Positions 15,929-25,426 of a stretch of 64,000 nt of DNA are shown here, piece after piece (positions within the stretch are counted from its first letter, which is position 1; the number at the start of each line of letters is the position of its first letter). The stretch comes from an uncultured Candidatus Saccharibacteria bacterium (GTDB lineage: Bacteria > Patescibacteriota > Saccharimonadia > Saccharimonadales > Saccharimonadaceae): positions 1 to 64,000 of the forward strand of contig CAMJKD010000003.1 in the NCBI GenBank assembly GCA_946406315.1, given 5' to 3'. A program made the position numbers and the translations under genes. Under the pieces are notes generated by a model. It searched no databases. It was not told the origin of the DNA and worked only from the letters and a program-made list of their open reading frames with translations.

Positions 15929-16948
15929 ATGAAGATTATTGACGCTACTGATCAGAAAAAATGGGACAAATTTGTTACGAGCCATGATGATGCGAACTTT
16001 TTACAGAGTTGGGCTTGGGGTGAATTTCATGAATCACGCGGCAAAACCGTTGTCCGCCGTATCGCTATAGACGACAAGAATAAAATTCTTGGCGCATATA
16101 TTGGCCAGGTAGAAACCGCTAAGCGTGGTACTTTTATGGCAATAGCTGGTGGTCCAATTCTAGATTGGGGCGACAAAAAACTCGTCAAAGCCATTTTTAA
16201 CGACATTAAAGAGCAGGGCGAGGCGAATCGCTGCGTATTCGTACGTGTTCGTCCGCAAATTACTGAGGGCGAGAAGAATCGTAAGCTTTTCGCTAACCTT
16301 GGCCTAAAGCCAGCTCCGATGTATCTTTCAGTAGAGTATGCTGGCATCTTGGATATCACTAAGTCTGAAGAAGAAATTCTTGCTGGCGCTTCTCAAAGCT
16401 TGCGTCGTAAAATCCGCAAAGCCCTTAAGAATAACATATCGGTCAGCTCTACTACTGATCCGGAGGAAATCAAGACCTTCTATAAGATTCAACTCGAAAC
16501 GGCCGCCAGGCATAAATTCGTTGAATTCTCGGAAGACTTCTTGCGTAAACAGTTTGAAGCATTTACAAAGTATGACGAGGTAAAAATCTATACCGCTAAG
16601 CTCGGCGACGATATTCTTGCTCAGAACTATATGATTTTCTATGGCAACGAGGCTTCGTATCATTATGGCGTCTCAACGGAGTTGGGCGTAAAGTATTCCG
16701 GCGCACCACTTCTACATATGCAGGCTATGCGTGATGCGCGCGAGCGCGGTATTAAACGTTATAATTTCTGGGGAATTACGGCGGTCGATGACACTAAGCA
16801 CCGTTTTTATGGCGTTAGCCAATTTAAGCGTAGTTTTGGTGTCGATGAGCTTATTTATCTACATGCACATGATTTGATAATTAATCCAGGCAAATACAAG
16901 ATAAACTATCTTATCGAAAAAATTCGGGCTAAAGTACGTCACGTCTAG
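15929..16948 (+). CDS. FemAB-type peptidoglycan bridge enzyme, 339 aa
   Basis: Paralogue of the preceding gene with the same order of motifs: NFLQSWAWGEFHE, IAGGPILDW, SQSLRRKIRKALKNNI, and a C-terminal RYNFWGIT with HRFYGVSQFK. Divergence between the pair is high, so duplication is old and the two probably add different residues or positions. ATG 15929 is chosen from its leaderless promoter; the frame open since 15869 overlaps the first FemAB gene. Having its own promoter inside the operon suggests separate control. Confidence 0.9.
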   Translation: MKIIDATDQKKWDKFVTSHDDANFLQSWAWGEFHESRGKTVVRRIAIDDKNKILGAYIGQVETAKRGTFMAIAGGPILDWGDKKLVKAIFNDIKEQGEANRCVFVRVRPQITEGEKNRKLFANLGLKPAPMYLSVEYAGILDITKSEEEILAGASQSLRRKIRKALKNNISVSSTTDPEEIKTFYKIQLETAARHKFVEFSEDFLRKQFEAFTKYDEVKIYTAKLGDDILAQNYMIFYGNEASYHYGVSTELGVKYSGAPLLHMQAMRDARERGIKRYNFWGITAVDDTKHRFYGVSQFKRSFGVDELIYLHAHDLIINPGKYKINYLIEKIRAKVRHV

Positions 16949-17016
16949 CAATTAGTTCTCTTGCAAAACGCTCGTGTTTAAAATATACTTAAAACAAAGA
17001 AATAGGAGCTTTTGCA

Positions 17017-17643
17017 GTGAGCACAAAACGAAAATACATTGAGAGCCACTGGGGCGTATTTGTCCTCAAGGGTATAGTTTCACTTGGTGTGGGATTCTAT
17101 ATGATGTTTACGCACCGCCAAGATGTAAACTATTTGATTCAAGTTGTCGGCTGGACGATGTTAGTCTTAGGCATCATTGAAATTATGAATGTCGTTTATC
17201 GCAAGCGACGCGCATATAACTGTGGCTTTCCGCTTGCGCTCGGCGTCGTTGAGATGGGGATGTCGGTCGCGCTTCTCTATACAGTCAATCCAGACGTATC
17301 GTTAGCTGAGCTTTTGCCGATTCGCATTACGATGCTCGCCTGTTATGTGCTTGCGTCGTCACTCATTACTGTCGCAATGGGCTTCAAGAGCTTTGACAAC
17401 CTTACCGACCGTTTTATGTGGATTGTAAACGGTACACTTGGCTGTATTCTTGCCTTCGTTATTTTCAACGCTGGCACTATTGGCGACATCGCTCATATTA
17501 TGCTATTTGGCACTTATCTTCTTGTCAACGGCTTAACCGATCTTTTCTTTGGTATTCATTCTAAAGACGAACTTAAAGAGATTCATTCTGAACGCGCCCT
17601 TAAACGTAGCGAGCGCAAAACTGCGAAGAGGACAAAGAAATAA
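17017..17643 (+). CDS. DUF308/HdeD-like membrane protein, 208 aa
   Basis: Six hydrophobic segments in pairs of short loops, with repeated GxxLGxxEI-type turns (VLGIIEIMN, ALGVVEMGM), are typical of the HdeD/DUF308 group of small membrane proteins. The C terminus is a 30-residue lysine/arginine-rich tail. The GTG start at 17017 has AGGAG nine bases before it. The stop lies five bases before the next gene, so they are cotranscribed. Function in this group is poorly known. Confidence 0.8.
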   Translation: MSTKRKYIESHWGVFVLKGIVSLGVGFYMMFTHRQDVNYLIQVVGWTMLVLGIIEIMNVVYRKRRAYNCGFPLALGVVEMGMSVALLYTVNPDVSLAELLPIRITMLACYVLASSLITVAMGFKSFDNLTDRFMWIVNGTLGCILAFVIFNAGTIGDIAHIMLFGTYLLVNGLTDLFFGIHSKDELKEIHSERALKRSERKTAKRTKK

Positions 17644-17645
17644 TC

Positions 17646-18593
17646 ATGTTTAGCCAGAAGTCCCGCATTGAAAGGTACCTCAGAAAGAATCCGCAGATTA
17701 AGACAATCGTCGTGGTCGGCTCTTATGGTCGCAAGTCTGCTATTCGTGCGCTTGGCATGATTCTTGGTCAACAATTTGTAGTCACGATGGGCGTCAATAA
17801 GGAAGTTGATGCTGATATTGTAATTCTTGACTACAAGTCGTCGGCTGAATTTCCAGAGATTGAACCAGATATGGTTATTGTTACCAGCTGTCGTACCGAC
17901 GAAGAGGCGCAGCGCTTCTTTGCTATGGCAAATATCGCCAAACGTGTTATGGTTAACTTCAATGATGTGCCGCAAAAATTCGCGAAGTACCTCAAGAATC
18001 CGAACGTCTTCACCTATGGCGACGAGCTGCCAGCTGATTTCTATTTTGAAAATAGTAATTTTACGCTTGATGGCTATGAGGGGGACTTTATCGACGAAGA
18101 GCGCGATCGTCTCCATGTCAAGATAAAGATTCTTGGCGAGCATAACATTCGCCCGATTATTATGGCCTGTGCCGTTGGTAAGCAATTTCAGATTCCAAAA
18201 GAAAAGCTCATTGCTGGCACAGACTCTATCGTGCCACTTCATGGTCGCATGTCACCGGCTAAAGGAATACGCGGCACTATTGTAATTGATGACAGTGCCT
18301 ATATAGCCGCCGATGATGTTCGTCTTGGGTGCGCTACGATGTTTGCGCTCGAATCGCCAGCGAAAACCCTGATTATCGATGACGTGCGCAAACTTTACGG
18401 TATCGATTTGCAGCTCCTTACGGATATTTGCGTACTTACTAATATGACCGGTACTGATCCGAATAACAAGAAGATACATTTTTTTGAAGACGAGGTTGAC
18501 CTCGTCCACTATATCGGTGAGCGCGCTGAACCGGGCGGTTTAATATTGCTGGAAGTCCCATTGCCAGAAATTATCGAATCTTATATTTGGTAG
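17646..18593 (+). CDS. Mur-ligase-like protein with altered P-loop, 315 aa
   Basis: The N-terminal VVVGSYGRKSAIRAL stands where Mur ligases have GTNGKTT, so the nucleotide loop is changed to GRKS. A later VPLHGRMSPAKG and VIDDSAYIAADD resemble the substrate and Mg2+ region (GRME, DSYNANP) of Mur enzymes. The central domain is short. It is probably an inactive or re-purposed relative of the Mur ligase at 12.9 kb. Being between the HdeD-like gene and parA, it may link wall synthesis with division, but that is only context. Confidence 0.65.
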   Translation: MFSQKSRIERYLRKNPQIKTIVVVGSYGRKSAIRALGMILGQQFVVTMGVNKEVDADIVILDYKSSAEFPEIEPDMVIVTSCRTDEEAQRFFAMANIAKRVMVNFNDVPQKFAKYLKNPNVFTYGDELPADFYFENSNFTLDGYEGDFIDEERDRLHVKIKILGEHNIRPIIMACAVGKQFQIPKEKLIAGTDSIVPLHGRMSPAKGIRGTIVIDDSAYIAADDVRLGCATMFALESPAKTLIIDDVRKLYGIDLQLLTDICVLTNMTGTDPNNKKIHFFEDEVDLVHYIGERAEPGGLILLEVPLPEIIESYIW

Positions 18594-18634
18594 TTTCTCT
18601 TTAATTAAACAGGGTTTTATTATAAAATATAAAC

Positions 18635-19405
18635 ATGGCAAAGGTGATTACGGTTACCAATCAAAAAGGAGGTGTTGGTAAGACTACTACGTCTATCAAC
18701 CTAAGTTTTTATCTTGCAAAAAAAGGCAAGAAGACGTTACTTATCGATTTTGATCCGCAGGGAAATGCTACTTCTGGTCTCGGCGTCGACAAGCGTGAGC
18801 TTAAGATGACAATGTGTGATGTTATGCTTGGTGAGGCTGAGCTAAAAGATACCATTTTGCTTGCCAACCAAAAGAATAAAAAGTTCTTTATTGCGCCAGC
18901 CATTCCGGAGTTAGCTAATGTCGAAGTGCAGATGGCCGAAATGGAGGATAAATTCCGCATCCTCAAGAAAGCACTCGCAACGGTTAGTAAGGAATATGAT
19001 TTTGTCATTATCGACAGCCCACCAAGCCTCTCGCTTTTGACAGTCAATGGCATGATTGCGGCAAATTATCTCTTACTTCCTGTACAGACCGAGTTCTACG
19101 CACTTGAAGGCGTTGCGCAGCTTCTAGAAAGCATGAATCTTGTCAAAAAAGCCATGAATCCAAGACTGCAATTACTAGGCGTGCTTGCTACGATGTATGA
19201 TCGTCGTACCGTCTTGAGCTCTCAGACGCTCGCTGAATTGAAGCGCTTCTTTAAGGATAAGGTATTTGAAACTACTATTCCGCGCAATGTTCGTCTCGCC
19301 GAAGCACCGAGTCATGGCGTAGCAATTGGGCAATACGATCGTTTTAGTAAAGGTGCAAAAGCGTATAAGGCTCTTGCCGATGAAGTATTGGAGCGTGTCA
19401 AATGA
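18635..19405 (+). CDS. parA: ParA/Soj chromosome-partition ATPase, 256 aa
   Basis: ParA is the Walker ATPase that moves ParB-bound origins. The deviant Walker A KGGVGKTT is at residues 11-18, the Walker A' DFDPQGN near 40, and the Walker B VIIDSPPSLS near 120. A TAAAAT -10 at 18623-18628 lies six bases before the ATG, so the mRNA should be leaderless. The stop overlaps the parB start (ATGA). I saw no clear parS palindrome in the adjacent intergenic DNA. Confidence 0.95.
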   Translation: MAKVITVTNQKGGVGKTTTSINLSFYLAKKGKKTLLIDFDPQGNATSGLGVDKRELKMTMCDVMLGEAELKDTILLANQKNKKFFIAPAIPELANVEVQMAEMEDKFRILKKALATVSKEYDFVIIDSPPSLSLLTVNGMIAANYLLLPVQTEFYALEGVAQLLESMNLVKKAMNPRLQLLGVLATMYDRRTVLSSQTLAELKRFFKDKVFETTIPRNVRLAEAPSHGVAIGQYDRFSKGAKAYKALADEVLERVK

Positions 19406-20280
19406 GTGCGCGTGGACTAGGTAGGGGCTTTGAGGCACTAATTCCAACGGAAAATATCGATTCAGCCTTCGATCCGACCGCCGACGAGGATGCAAAAGAT
19501 AGCAAATTACGCAATCTTAAAATTGCAGACATCGAGCCGGATCCAGACCAGCCGCGTCGCGAATTTAAAGAAGAACAATTACAATCATTAGCTAACTCTA
19601 TCAAGGAGCATGGGGTCGTATCTCCTATTGTAGTTACTAAAGAAGGTAGTAAATATCGCATCGTCGCCGGCGAGCGTCGTTGGCGGGCGTCTAAGATAGC
19701 TGGACTAGATAAAATCCCGGCTATCGTTCGCACTCTCGATGCGCAAAATCGCCTTGAGCTTTCCTTAATCGAAAATGTACAACGTGAAGATTTAAATGCA
19801 ATTGAGACCGCTACGGCTTACGCGAAACTGAAGAATCAGTTTAACATGAGCGCCGAACAAGTCGCAAAACGCGTTGGCAAGAGCGAATCTGCCGTCATTA
19901 ATACTATGCGCCTCCTGAGTTTACCAGATAATGCCAAGACCGCAATGATTGAGCATAAACTATCCGAAGGTCAAATGCGTCCACTTATTACTGCCGCTCC
20001 AGAGCAGATAAATGCAGTATTGCCAAAAATCATTGCGGAAAACTGGAGCGCTCGTAAAGTCGAGCAATATATGGTAGATGTGAAAGCTCGCGCCAAGGCA
20101 GCCAAAATGGCTAAAGAACACCCAGTTAGCTCCGAGAGTGAATCTCGTGCAGTTAAACTTAGTGAAAAGCTCGGTGTAAAAGTGAAAGTACGTACCAATG
20201 CGCGCGGTGCTGGCGATATCGTATTAAAGTTTAAAGACGAGAAGGAGTTTGAGAAACTATGTTCAATACTAACAGCGTAA
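19402..20280 (+). CDS. parB: ParB/Spo0J chromosome-partition protein, 292 aa
   Basis: The N-terminal CTPase domain carries the family signatures GERRWRASKIAG and ENVQREDLN. A central helix-turn-helix follows (AEQVAKRVGKSESAVINTMRLL). The C-terminal dimerisation segment ends in a KFKDEKEFEKL strand-helix. It overlaps parA by four bases and frr by 22 bases, an unusual coupling of segregation with a translation factor. Confidence 0.95.
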   Translation: MSARGLGRGFEALIPTENIDSAFDPTADEDAKDSKLRNLKIADIEPDPDQPRREFKEEQLQSLANSIKEHGVVSPIVVTKEGSKYRIVAGERRWRASKIAGLDKIPAIVRTLDAQNRLELSLIENVQREDLNAIETATAYAKLKNQFNMSAEQVAKRVGKSESAVINTMRLLSLPDNAKTAMIEHKLSEGQMRPLITAAPEQINAVLPKIIAENWSARKVEQYMVDVKARAKAAKMAKEHPVSSESESRAVKLSEKLGVKVKVRTNARGAGDIVLKFKDEKEFEKLCSILTA

Positions 20281-20801
20281 AAACCAAAATGACTGCCGTT
20301 ATCGACCATTTTAAAGACGAAATGAAGAAAGTCCGCACTGGACGCGCGCATCCAGATATGCTAACAAATATTAAAGCTGAAGTTTATGGTCAAATGTCGC
20401 CTCTTAATCAGATTGCAAATGTGACCGTTCAGGGCGCAACTATGCTGCTAATTACTCCTTATGACGTGGCAAATATTGGCAAAATTACTGCCGCCATTCG
20501 TGCCGATCAGTCGCTCGGTCTCAACCCGGCTGACGATGGGCGCGTAATCCGCGTGCCAATTCCACCACTAACCGAGGAGCGCCGCAAAGAGATTGTCAAA
20601 ACCGCTAGCGGCAAAGCCGAAGAAGCGAAAATCGCTCTCCGCAAGCTTCGTGATGATGCGCGCAAAGATATTAAAGCAGCTGAATTAGCTGAAGACGCTA
20701 AAAAACGTGCCGAGAAAGAAGTTGACGAAATTACCAAGGGATTTAACGTGGAAATTGATCAAATATTTGCCGAAAAAGAAGCAGATATTATGAAAATATA
20801 A
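20259..20801 (+). CDS. frr: Ribosome recycling factor, 180 aa
   Basis: RRF splits post-termination ribosomes with EF-G. The family motifs RTGRAHPDML and IRVPIPPLTEERRKE are intact and length is normal (about 185). The start lies inside the end of parB in another frame, so translation is probably coupled. The usual partners tsf and pyrH are not adjacent. Confidence 0.95.
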   Translation: MFNTNSVKTKMTAVIDHFKDEMKKVRTGRAHPDMLTNIKAEVYGQMSPLNQIANVTVQGATMLLITPYDVANIGKITAAIRADQSLGLNPADDGRVIRVPIPPLTEERRKEIVKTASGKAEEAKIALRKLRDDARKDIKAAELAEDAKKRAEKEVDEITKGFNVEIDQIFAEKEADIMKI

Positions 20802-20822
20802 AAAAGGGGAGGCAGATATCAA

Positions 20823-22046
20823 ATGGGCGAACAGGGTGGTGAACCAGAAGAACAATCCCAAAAAGTATCGACAAACTACGTCAATTCAAAAATAGTTGTT
20901 ACGGCAGTAATAATGTTGCTACTGGGCGTAATCTTTATTCTCGTGCTGATTTTGTTTGGTATGTATGCTTCGCAGAATTACAGGGAAGATAAACCCGCAC
21001 ATAGTACGCCTTCGCCGGAAAAACCGGCAGATGAAAACGTTTTAGTCGAATACGAAGAAGTAACCACTAATTATGCCGCAGCCCAAGATAATCCAAATGG
21101 CTCCGTCAATTCGTTAATGAGCAAGTATGGCGTCAACGATGCTGAGTATGCAATTATTCGCAGTAACGATGAACTAGAAGATTTTGTTGCTGCGATTAAC
21201 TCTATGAATACCTCCGAAAACGCTACGCCATTCGTCTATAGTCTTAATTCGGATTTCTTTACTACTGGTACGGTTGTAGCAGTAGCGAAAGAAGACACCG
21301 GCCTTGACCATATGACAATCGAAGAAGTATATCGCGATGGCGATTATAATATTCATATTATCGGAAATTATAGTTCTTCATACGACACAACGAAGGTGTA
21401 TGGAACGCTAAGCTTAATTCAAATTCAAAATATCCAGCCAAAAACAGTCGACCTTGTTTTGAGGAAGGAGGATTCTGGCGGCGCTGTAATGAAGAAGCCA
21501 ATCATTTATCTATATCCAGAGAAGACGACTAACGTATCGGTTCGTCTCAGCAATCCGGAGCGTATCACGGTCGATTATCCAGATTATCGTGAAGGTTGGA
21601 ATGTGACTGCTCAACCAGATGGTACTCTCACTACCAAAGAAGGTAAGAAACTATATGCGCTCTATTATGAGTCGCAAAATATCAAACAATACAATTCGGA
21701 TAGTTTAGAGGAAGGCTTCGTTGTTGCTAAAGCTGACGTTGAATCTTTTCTTGACCAGAAACTCATGAGGCTAGGCTTGAATTATAAAGAACGCGAAGAG
21801 TTCATTAGTTACTGGGCGAGCGTCTTAGAGAAGAAACCATACGTGTTTATCCGTTTTCAATCCGCCGCTGAGATAGAAAAGAATATGAGTCTTACTATTT
21901 TGCCACGACCAGATACTACGATTCGCATTATGATGGAATATAAACCGTTAGAAAAGCAAATAACAGTAAAAGAGCAAGCCCTCTCGCAGCCTGAGCGCAA
22001 AGGCTTTACGGTAGTCGAATGGGGCGGAACGGAGATAAGGTTATGA
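20823..22046 (+). CDS. Membrane-anchored protein with conserved C-terminal domain, 407 aa
   Basis: One membrane helix lies at about residues 25-50, followed by a Pro/Glu-rich linker, so the bulk is outside the cell. Around residue 225 starts a domain with KPIIYLYPEKTTNV, then EGWNVTAQPDGTL, known from many uncharacterised bacterial surface proteins. GGGGAGG precedes the ATG. It is followed with a four-base overlap by a 55-residue membrane protein. Role unknown; an envelope function is likely. Confidence 0.75.
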   Translation: MGEQGGEPEEQSQKVSTNYVNSKIVVTAVIMLLLGVIFILVLILFGMYASQNYREDKPAHSTPSPEKPADENVLVEYEEVTTNYAAAQDNPNGSVNSLMSKYGVNDAEYAIIRSNDELEDFVAAINSMNTSENATPFVYSLNSDFFTTGTVVAVAKEDTGLDHMTIEEVYRDGDYNIHIIGNYSSSYDTTKVYGTLSLIQIQNIQPKTVDLVLRKEDSGGAVMKKPIIYLYPEKTTNVSVRLSNPERITVDYPDYREGWNVTAQPDGTLTTKEGKKLYALYYESQNIKQYNSDSLEEGFVVAKADVESFLDQKLMRLGLNYKEREEFISYWASVLEKKPYVFIRFQSAAEIEKNMSLTILPRPDTTIRIMMEYKPLEKQITVKEQALSQPERKGFTVVEWGGTEIRL

Positions 22047-22210
22047 GTCAAAAACGCGATACGATTTGGGAAAAACCAGCCAGCCGTAGATTGATTTTTA
22101 TTTGTTTTCTTTTGATAATTGCGACCTTTATTTGTTTTGGCGGTACATATCTAGAATATAGAGCCAGCATTGCAGCCCTACGAGAACAAGAAGCAGTCAA
22201 AGATAATTAA
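22043..22210 (+). CDS. Single-pass membrane protein, 55 aa
   Basis: A short protein with a positively charged N terminus, one hydrophobic helix (residues 17-37) and a charged tail. Its ATG overlaps the stop of the 407-residue surface protein (ATGA), which indicates coupled translation and a shared function, perhaps as a small partner. A longer frame from 22019 lies within the previous gene and is not favoured. Confidence 0.65.
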   Translation: MSQKRDTIWEKPASRRLIFICFLLIIATFICFGGTYLEYRASIAALREQEAVKDN

Positions 22211-22322
22211 TGCTGTAATAGAGTAATCAGCGACCGACTATCAGTAATGTAGCTGTCGATAATGAGTATCGGTAGCGAGTAGGCTTGAAGCCACCGTTTA
22301 TGTGTGATAGAATAACGCTAGT

Positions 22323-22397
<75 letters not shown>

Positions 22398-22409
22398 TTT
22401 TTTATGGCT

Positions 22410-23078
22410 TTATTTTTCTTCCTTTAGTATTTTGACAATATCTTTTCCATCTTGAATGGTTTTCTGGAGCACGTCTTTTCGCAATGATGAAATAACCTCA
22501 ATCAAGCCAGCAATCGTCGTAATAACGCCCATCACGCCTAAACCGACATTATTGATTGTATTTGACATAAAAATAAAATACGCACCTAAACCCAATTCGA
22601 TTATTGTAAGTCCAAGCATAAATTTCCAACCAAAAGTGGCGTATTTTTCGCGATTCTTTATGGCGCCAATAACGCCTACTATGCCATTGAAAATCGTAAA
22701 ACCACCCGTCATTAAGTTTAGTGCTTGATTCGTAAAGCTTTCATTCAATAACAGAACAATTCCAATCAGACAGACGGCTAGACATACGACTGTTTCGTAA
22801 ATCTGTAAGACGAGTTGATTTAAAGCTTCATCGCGTGCGTCGTATTTTAATTTTTCAGATTTTGCTTTAAGATAGCCGATTCGATAAAAAGACCAACATG
22901 AGAGCACAGCGCCTGCAATTGCAACCATAGATGGCAATGTTTTTGTGTCATTTCCATTACCGCTAAAGGCGCCAACCATTAGCATAATTCCGCCGAAAAA
23001 CATCATAAAAGACGTCGCTAGTTTATTTCCCAGCACGATCTTATATGCGCTAAAACTGCGTTTTAGGAGTTCATTCAT
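22410..23078 (-). CDS. Multi-pass membrane protein (HdeD-like), 222 aa
   Basis: About six hydrophobic segments in short-loop pairs and repeated turns such as TIIELGLGAYFIF and GLIEVISSL resemble the DUF308/HdeD fold of the 17017 gene. The C terminus is a charged helix (QKTIQDGKDIVKILKEEK). The gene is monocistronic, just downstream of tRNA-Thr on the opposite strand. Function unknown. Confidence 0.7.
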   Translation of the reverse strand: MNELLKRSFSAYKIVLGNKLATSFMMFFGGIMLMVGAFSGNGNDTKTLPSMVAIAGAVLSCWSFYRIGYLKAKSEKLKYDARDEALNQLVLQIYETVVCLAVCLIGIVLLLNESFTNQALNLMTGGFTIFNGIVGVIGAIKNREKYATFGWKFMLGLTIIELGLGAYFIFMSNTINNVGLGVMGVITTIAGLIEVISSLRKDVLQKTIQDGKDIVKILKEEK

Positions 23079-23092
23079 AAATATAATATAGC

Positions 23093-23120
23093 ATCAAAAA
23101 CGCCCCCTTGCGGGGGCGTT
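23093..23120 (-). terminator. Terminator of the 23203-23799 gene
   Basis: AACGCCCCC and GGGGGCGTT form a strong stem; the minus strand continues into a T run. Confidence 0.85.
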
Positions 23121-23202
23121 GGGGTCTATCCGGAGGTAGGGTATAATAAACTGCGGCACCTAAACCGCAAGGAGTATTCGAATTAATATATCTTCATATT
23201 AA

Positions 23203-23799
23203 TTAAAACAGACCACCAAGCGCGCCGAGCGCCAGGAGTCTACCGAGCATTTCGCTGGATTTCGGCTCTTCAAGAGAGAATCCCATAATCGTGATCAGCT
23301 TTGCGTCGGGAATAATTCCCTGTTCGTAGATGGTGTGGATGATCGGGTAGGAGAATGACTTATTGATCGCCCCGGTTTCTTCGACAATGAAGCTGAGCAG
23401 AGCGTCAATCTCGTTGTTGTCCATCTCCTGGATGATAGCGCCGATCTCTTCGGTGTACTCGTCGTCCTTGAGGTGCTGTTTGACATCCTCAGGGATCAGG
23501 CCGTAGTCACCCTCTTCTACACCCTGCGCAATCAGGTAAAGGTAGATGAAATCGAAGATGTTGATTGCGGGAAGCGTACGTTCGATCAGTAAGTCGATAA
23601 TCTCAGGGGCGAGATTGCTATTCTGTTCAGTAATCGCTGCGCTGCTGAAAAGTGCAGACATGAACGCCTGGTCAGCTCTGGCGAACGTGGGCCTGGAATC
23701 CTTATCCTTGTAGTCGAGATGATCCAGAGCTTCCGCCAGCCATTCCTTGTTGTTTGCTACGACTGCATTACGTACATCTTTCTTGGTAAATCCTTCCAT
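23203..23799 (-). CDS. Hypothetical protein with CTG/CAG-rich codon use, 198 aa
   Basis: Largely helical acidic protein without cysteine motif or membrane segment; I do not recognise it. ATG 23799 is chosen from GGAGGT six bases upstream. Upstream on the minus strand TTGACT and TATTAT are spaced by 17 bases. Codons favour CTG and CAG, unlike the core genes, which prefer CTC, CTT and CAA. The same bias is seen in the genes at 46450, 53505 and 59272. The complete IS element begins about 90 bases upstream, close to the promoter. Confidence 0.65.
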   Translation of the reverse strand: MEGFTKKDVRNAVVANNKEWLAEALDHLDYKDKDSRPTFARADQAFMSALFSSAAITEQNSNLAPEIIDLLIERTLPAINIFDFIYLYLIAQGVEEGDYGLIPEDVKQHLKDDEYTEEIGAIIQEMDNNEIDALLSFIVEETGAINKSFSYPIIHTIYEQGIIPDAKLITIMGFSLEEPKSSEMLGRLLALGALGGLF

Positions 23800-23886
23800 T
23801 GTGGTACCTCCAAAATATAAAAGTGCAAGGTTTTTAGTTCCTGCAAGTATAATAGCACATATAAATAAAAAAGTCAAGCAATCGTT

Positions 23887-24877
23887 AGGGTCCAGGACCT
23901 TTGCAACAAAATAGTTGGCAGTACTTGCCAACAAAAATAGGTAGTTTCATACTTAAAGTTGCTCAAAACCTAAACAGGAAACTACCTATGGCATATTGTA
24001 TAGATAAAGCAATCGAAAAACAACGCGAAAAAGCGCTAAAAGAGATTTTCTTTGAGCATCGTAGCGTTTCGCAAGTTGCGAGACGCTACGGAAGACCGCG
24101 TAGGCTTCAGGGTGCCACTTTTCGTTTGTCTAGCCTCAAATGGCTAGTGCCAACTCTATCTTCTGCTCCTAAGGTGCATCCGAATGCTCTAGACGAGCGC
24201 CTTGTGGCGCACATCATCGAGACCAAGCTCGAGCTTGGTCGAAGCAACTACGTAGTTTGGCTAACGCTTCAGAATGAGAATCTTGAAGTTAGTTTTTCGA
24301 GTGTCCGAAGGATTGTTCGAAGATACAAATTACAGAGAGTTAGACTTTATGGTAAGAAGTATTGGGCTAAGCATAACCCGAGGAGACCAAAAGCAGAGTC
24401 TCCAGGCGATCTAGTTGAAGTGGATACGGTTTTCCTAATGAACCACTTCGGCGGAAAGCACCTATATATTACGAATATTATTGATGTGAATACAAGGCTA
24501 GCCTATTCTCGCATAGGATACTCATACAGCCAAACAAGCACGGCGAATGCCGTGCTTGCAGCTCAAAAAGAGTTTGGCTTTAGTTTTAAGATGGTCCAGT
24601 GCGACAACGGTCGAGAATTTGGACAACGCTTCAAAGATATTCTCGCAAAGCATCGTATTCCAATCCGACACACGAGAGTGCGTCAGCCTAATGATAATGC
24701 GCATATTGAGCGATTTAACCGAACAATGCGAGAAGAATCTATTGGTCCATATACCGCAAGAACGCTGCCTGAAGTTACTAAGAGCATTCAAGAATACCTA
24801 ATCTATTACAACTATGCTAGAATACATACAACTTTAAGAATGGCTCCTATGCAGATGTTGCAAAGGCGCTGAACTCT
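23887..24877 (+). mobile_element. Complete IS481/IS3-like insertion sequence, about 990 bp
   Basis: A single transposase gene lies between imperfect inverted repeats: left AGGGTCCAGGACCTTTGCAA and right (reverse complement) AGAGTTCAGCGCCTTTGCAA. The right repeat contains the stop codon. The left part also holds a GTTGGCA/TGCCAAC hairpin and a longer AGGTAGTTTC/GAAACTACCT inverted repeat before the gene. I could not identify a target-site duplication. A 181-bp copy of the left end is found at 38330-38510. Confidence 0.8.
23988..24872 (+). CDS. IS transposase, integrase-core DDE type, 294 aa
   Basis: The N terminus is a helix-turn-helix (VSQVARRYGRPRRLQ). A short linker leads to an rve integrase core with VEVDTVF (first Asp), MVQCDNGREF (second Asp) and PNDNAHIERFNRTMREE (Glu). 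One undisrupted reading frame without a frameshift signal points to the IS481 type rather than classical IS3. The gene appears intact, so the element may still be active. Its homologue at base 1 shares the same end sequences. Confidence 0.9.
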   Translation: MAYCIDKAIEKQREKALKEIFFEHRSVSQVARRYGRPRRLQGATFRLSSLKWLVPTLSSAPKVHPNALDERLVAHIIETKLELGRSNYVVWLTLQNENLEVSFSSVRRIVRRYKLQRVRLYGKKYWAKHNPRRPKAESPGDLVEVDTVFLMNHFGGKHLYITNIIDVNTRLAYSRIGYSYSQTSTANAVLAAQKEFGFSFKMVQCDNGREFGQRFKDILAKHRIPIRHTRVRQPNDNAHIERFNRTMREESIGPYTARTLPEVTKSIQEYLIYYNYARIHTTLRMAPMQMLQRR

Positions 24878-24883
24878 CTAAGG

Positions 24884-25336
24884 TCATTCCGTTTTTAAAG
24901 TGTTTTTATACTGTTTTGTTGTAATAAATCCCACTATTGTGCCTAGTAATACTCCAGATAAATTAATCAAAGCATCAAAGAGCATAATTGCCCGTCCGGG
25001 AGCAATGCCTTGAACGGCCTCATCGAATATTGCTATGGCGCCAAAAAGCACTAGCGTAACAGTAATAGCATTTCTGCGCTTATTGCAGCTAATTAATAGG
25101 GCGCGATATCCGAGCCAAGCTAGAATGAAGTGAATACCAAAATGCGCAATCTTCCGGAATACCGCATGAAATACCTGATAGGATATATTGATGCCCAGAA
25201 ATTCAAATATACGAAACAATCTATGCGCTAGCCAGCCTGAAGTGGCAGAACTTTCAATGCCGCTTTGTTGCGACAAATAGACGGTCAATGTTAGCCAGAG
25301 AATAACCAGAATCCAGCGAAAGGTTTGTTTTTTCAC
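24884..25336 (-). CDS. VanZ-like membrane protein, 150 aa
   Basis: Four hydrophobic segments with the VanZ family residues: an N-terminal LSQQSG, then RKIAHFGIHFILAWLGYR, and FDEAVQGIAPGRAIMLFDAL near the C terminus. VanZ proteins are associated with glycopeptide resistance but in most bacteria are general membrane proteins of unclear role. The stop is only about 10 bases from the IS right end, so insertion happened just behind it. Confidence 0.85.
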   Translation of the reverse strand: MKKQTFRWILVILWLTLTVYLSQQSGIESSATSGWLAHRLFRIFEFLGINISYQVFHAVFRKIAHFGIHFILAWLGYRALLISCNKRRNAITVTLVLFGAIAIFDEAVQGIAPGRAIMLFDALINLSGVLLGTIVGFITTKQYKNTLKTE

Positions 25337-25426
25337 GATTGAACCATCCTATTTGCTAAATCTAAATTTTCACCCCTATGCACTAGTAAATTACTACTCG
25401 CCAATGAGAGTACGGGTATTTTATAA

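Noticed and set aside
18594..18634. Possible parS site next to parAB
   Set aside because: No TGTTTCACGTGAAACA-like palindrome is visible in this gap or in the other intergenic stretches I read.
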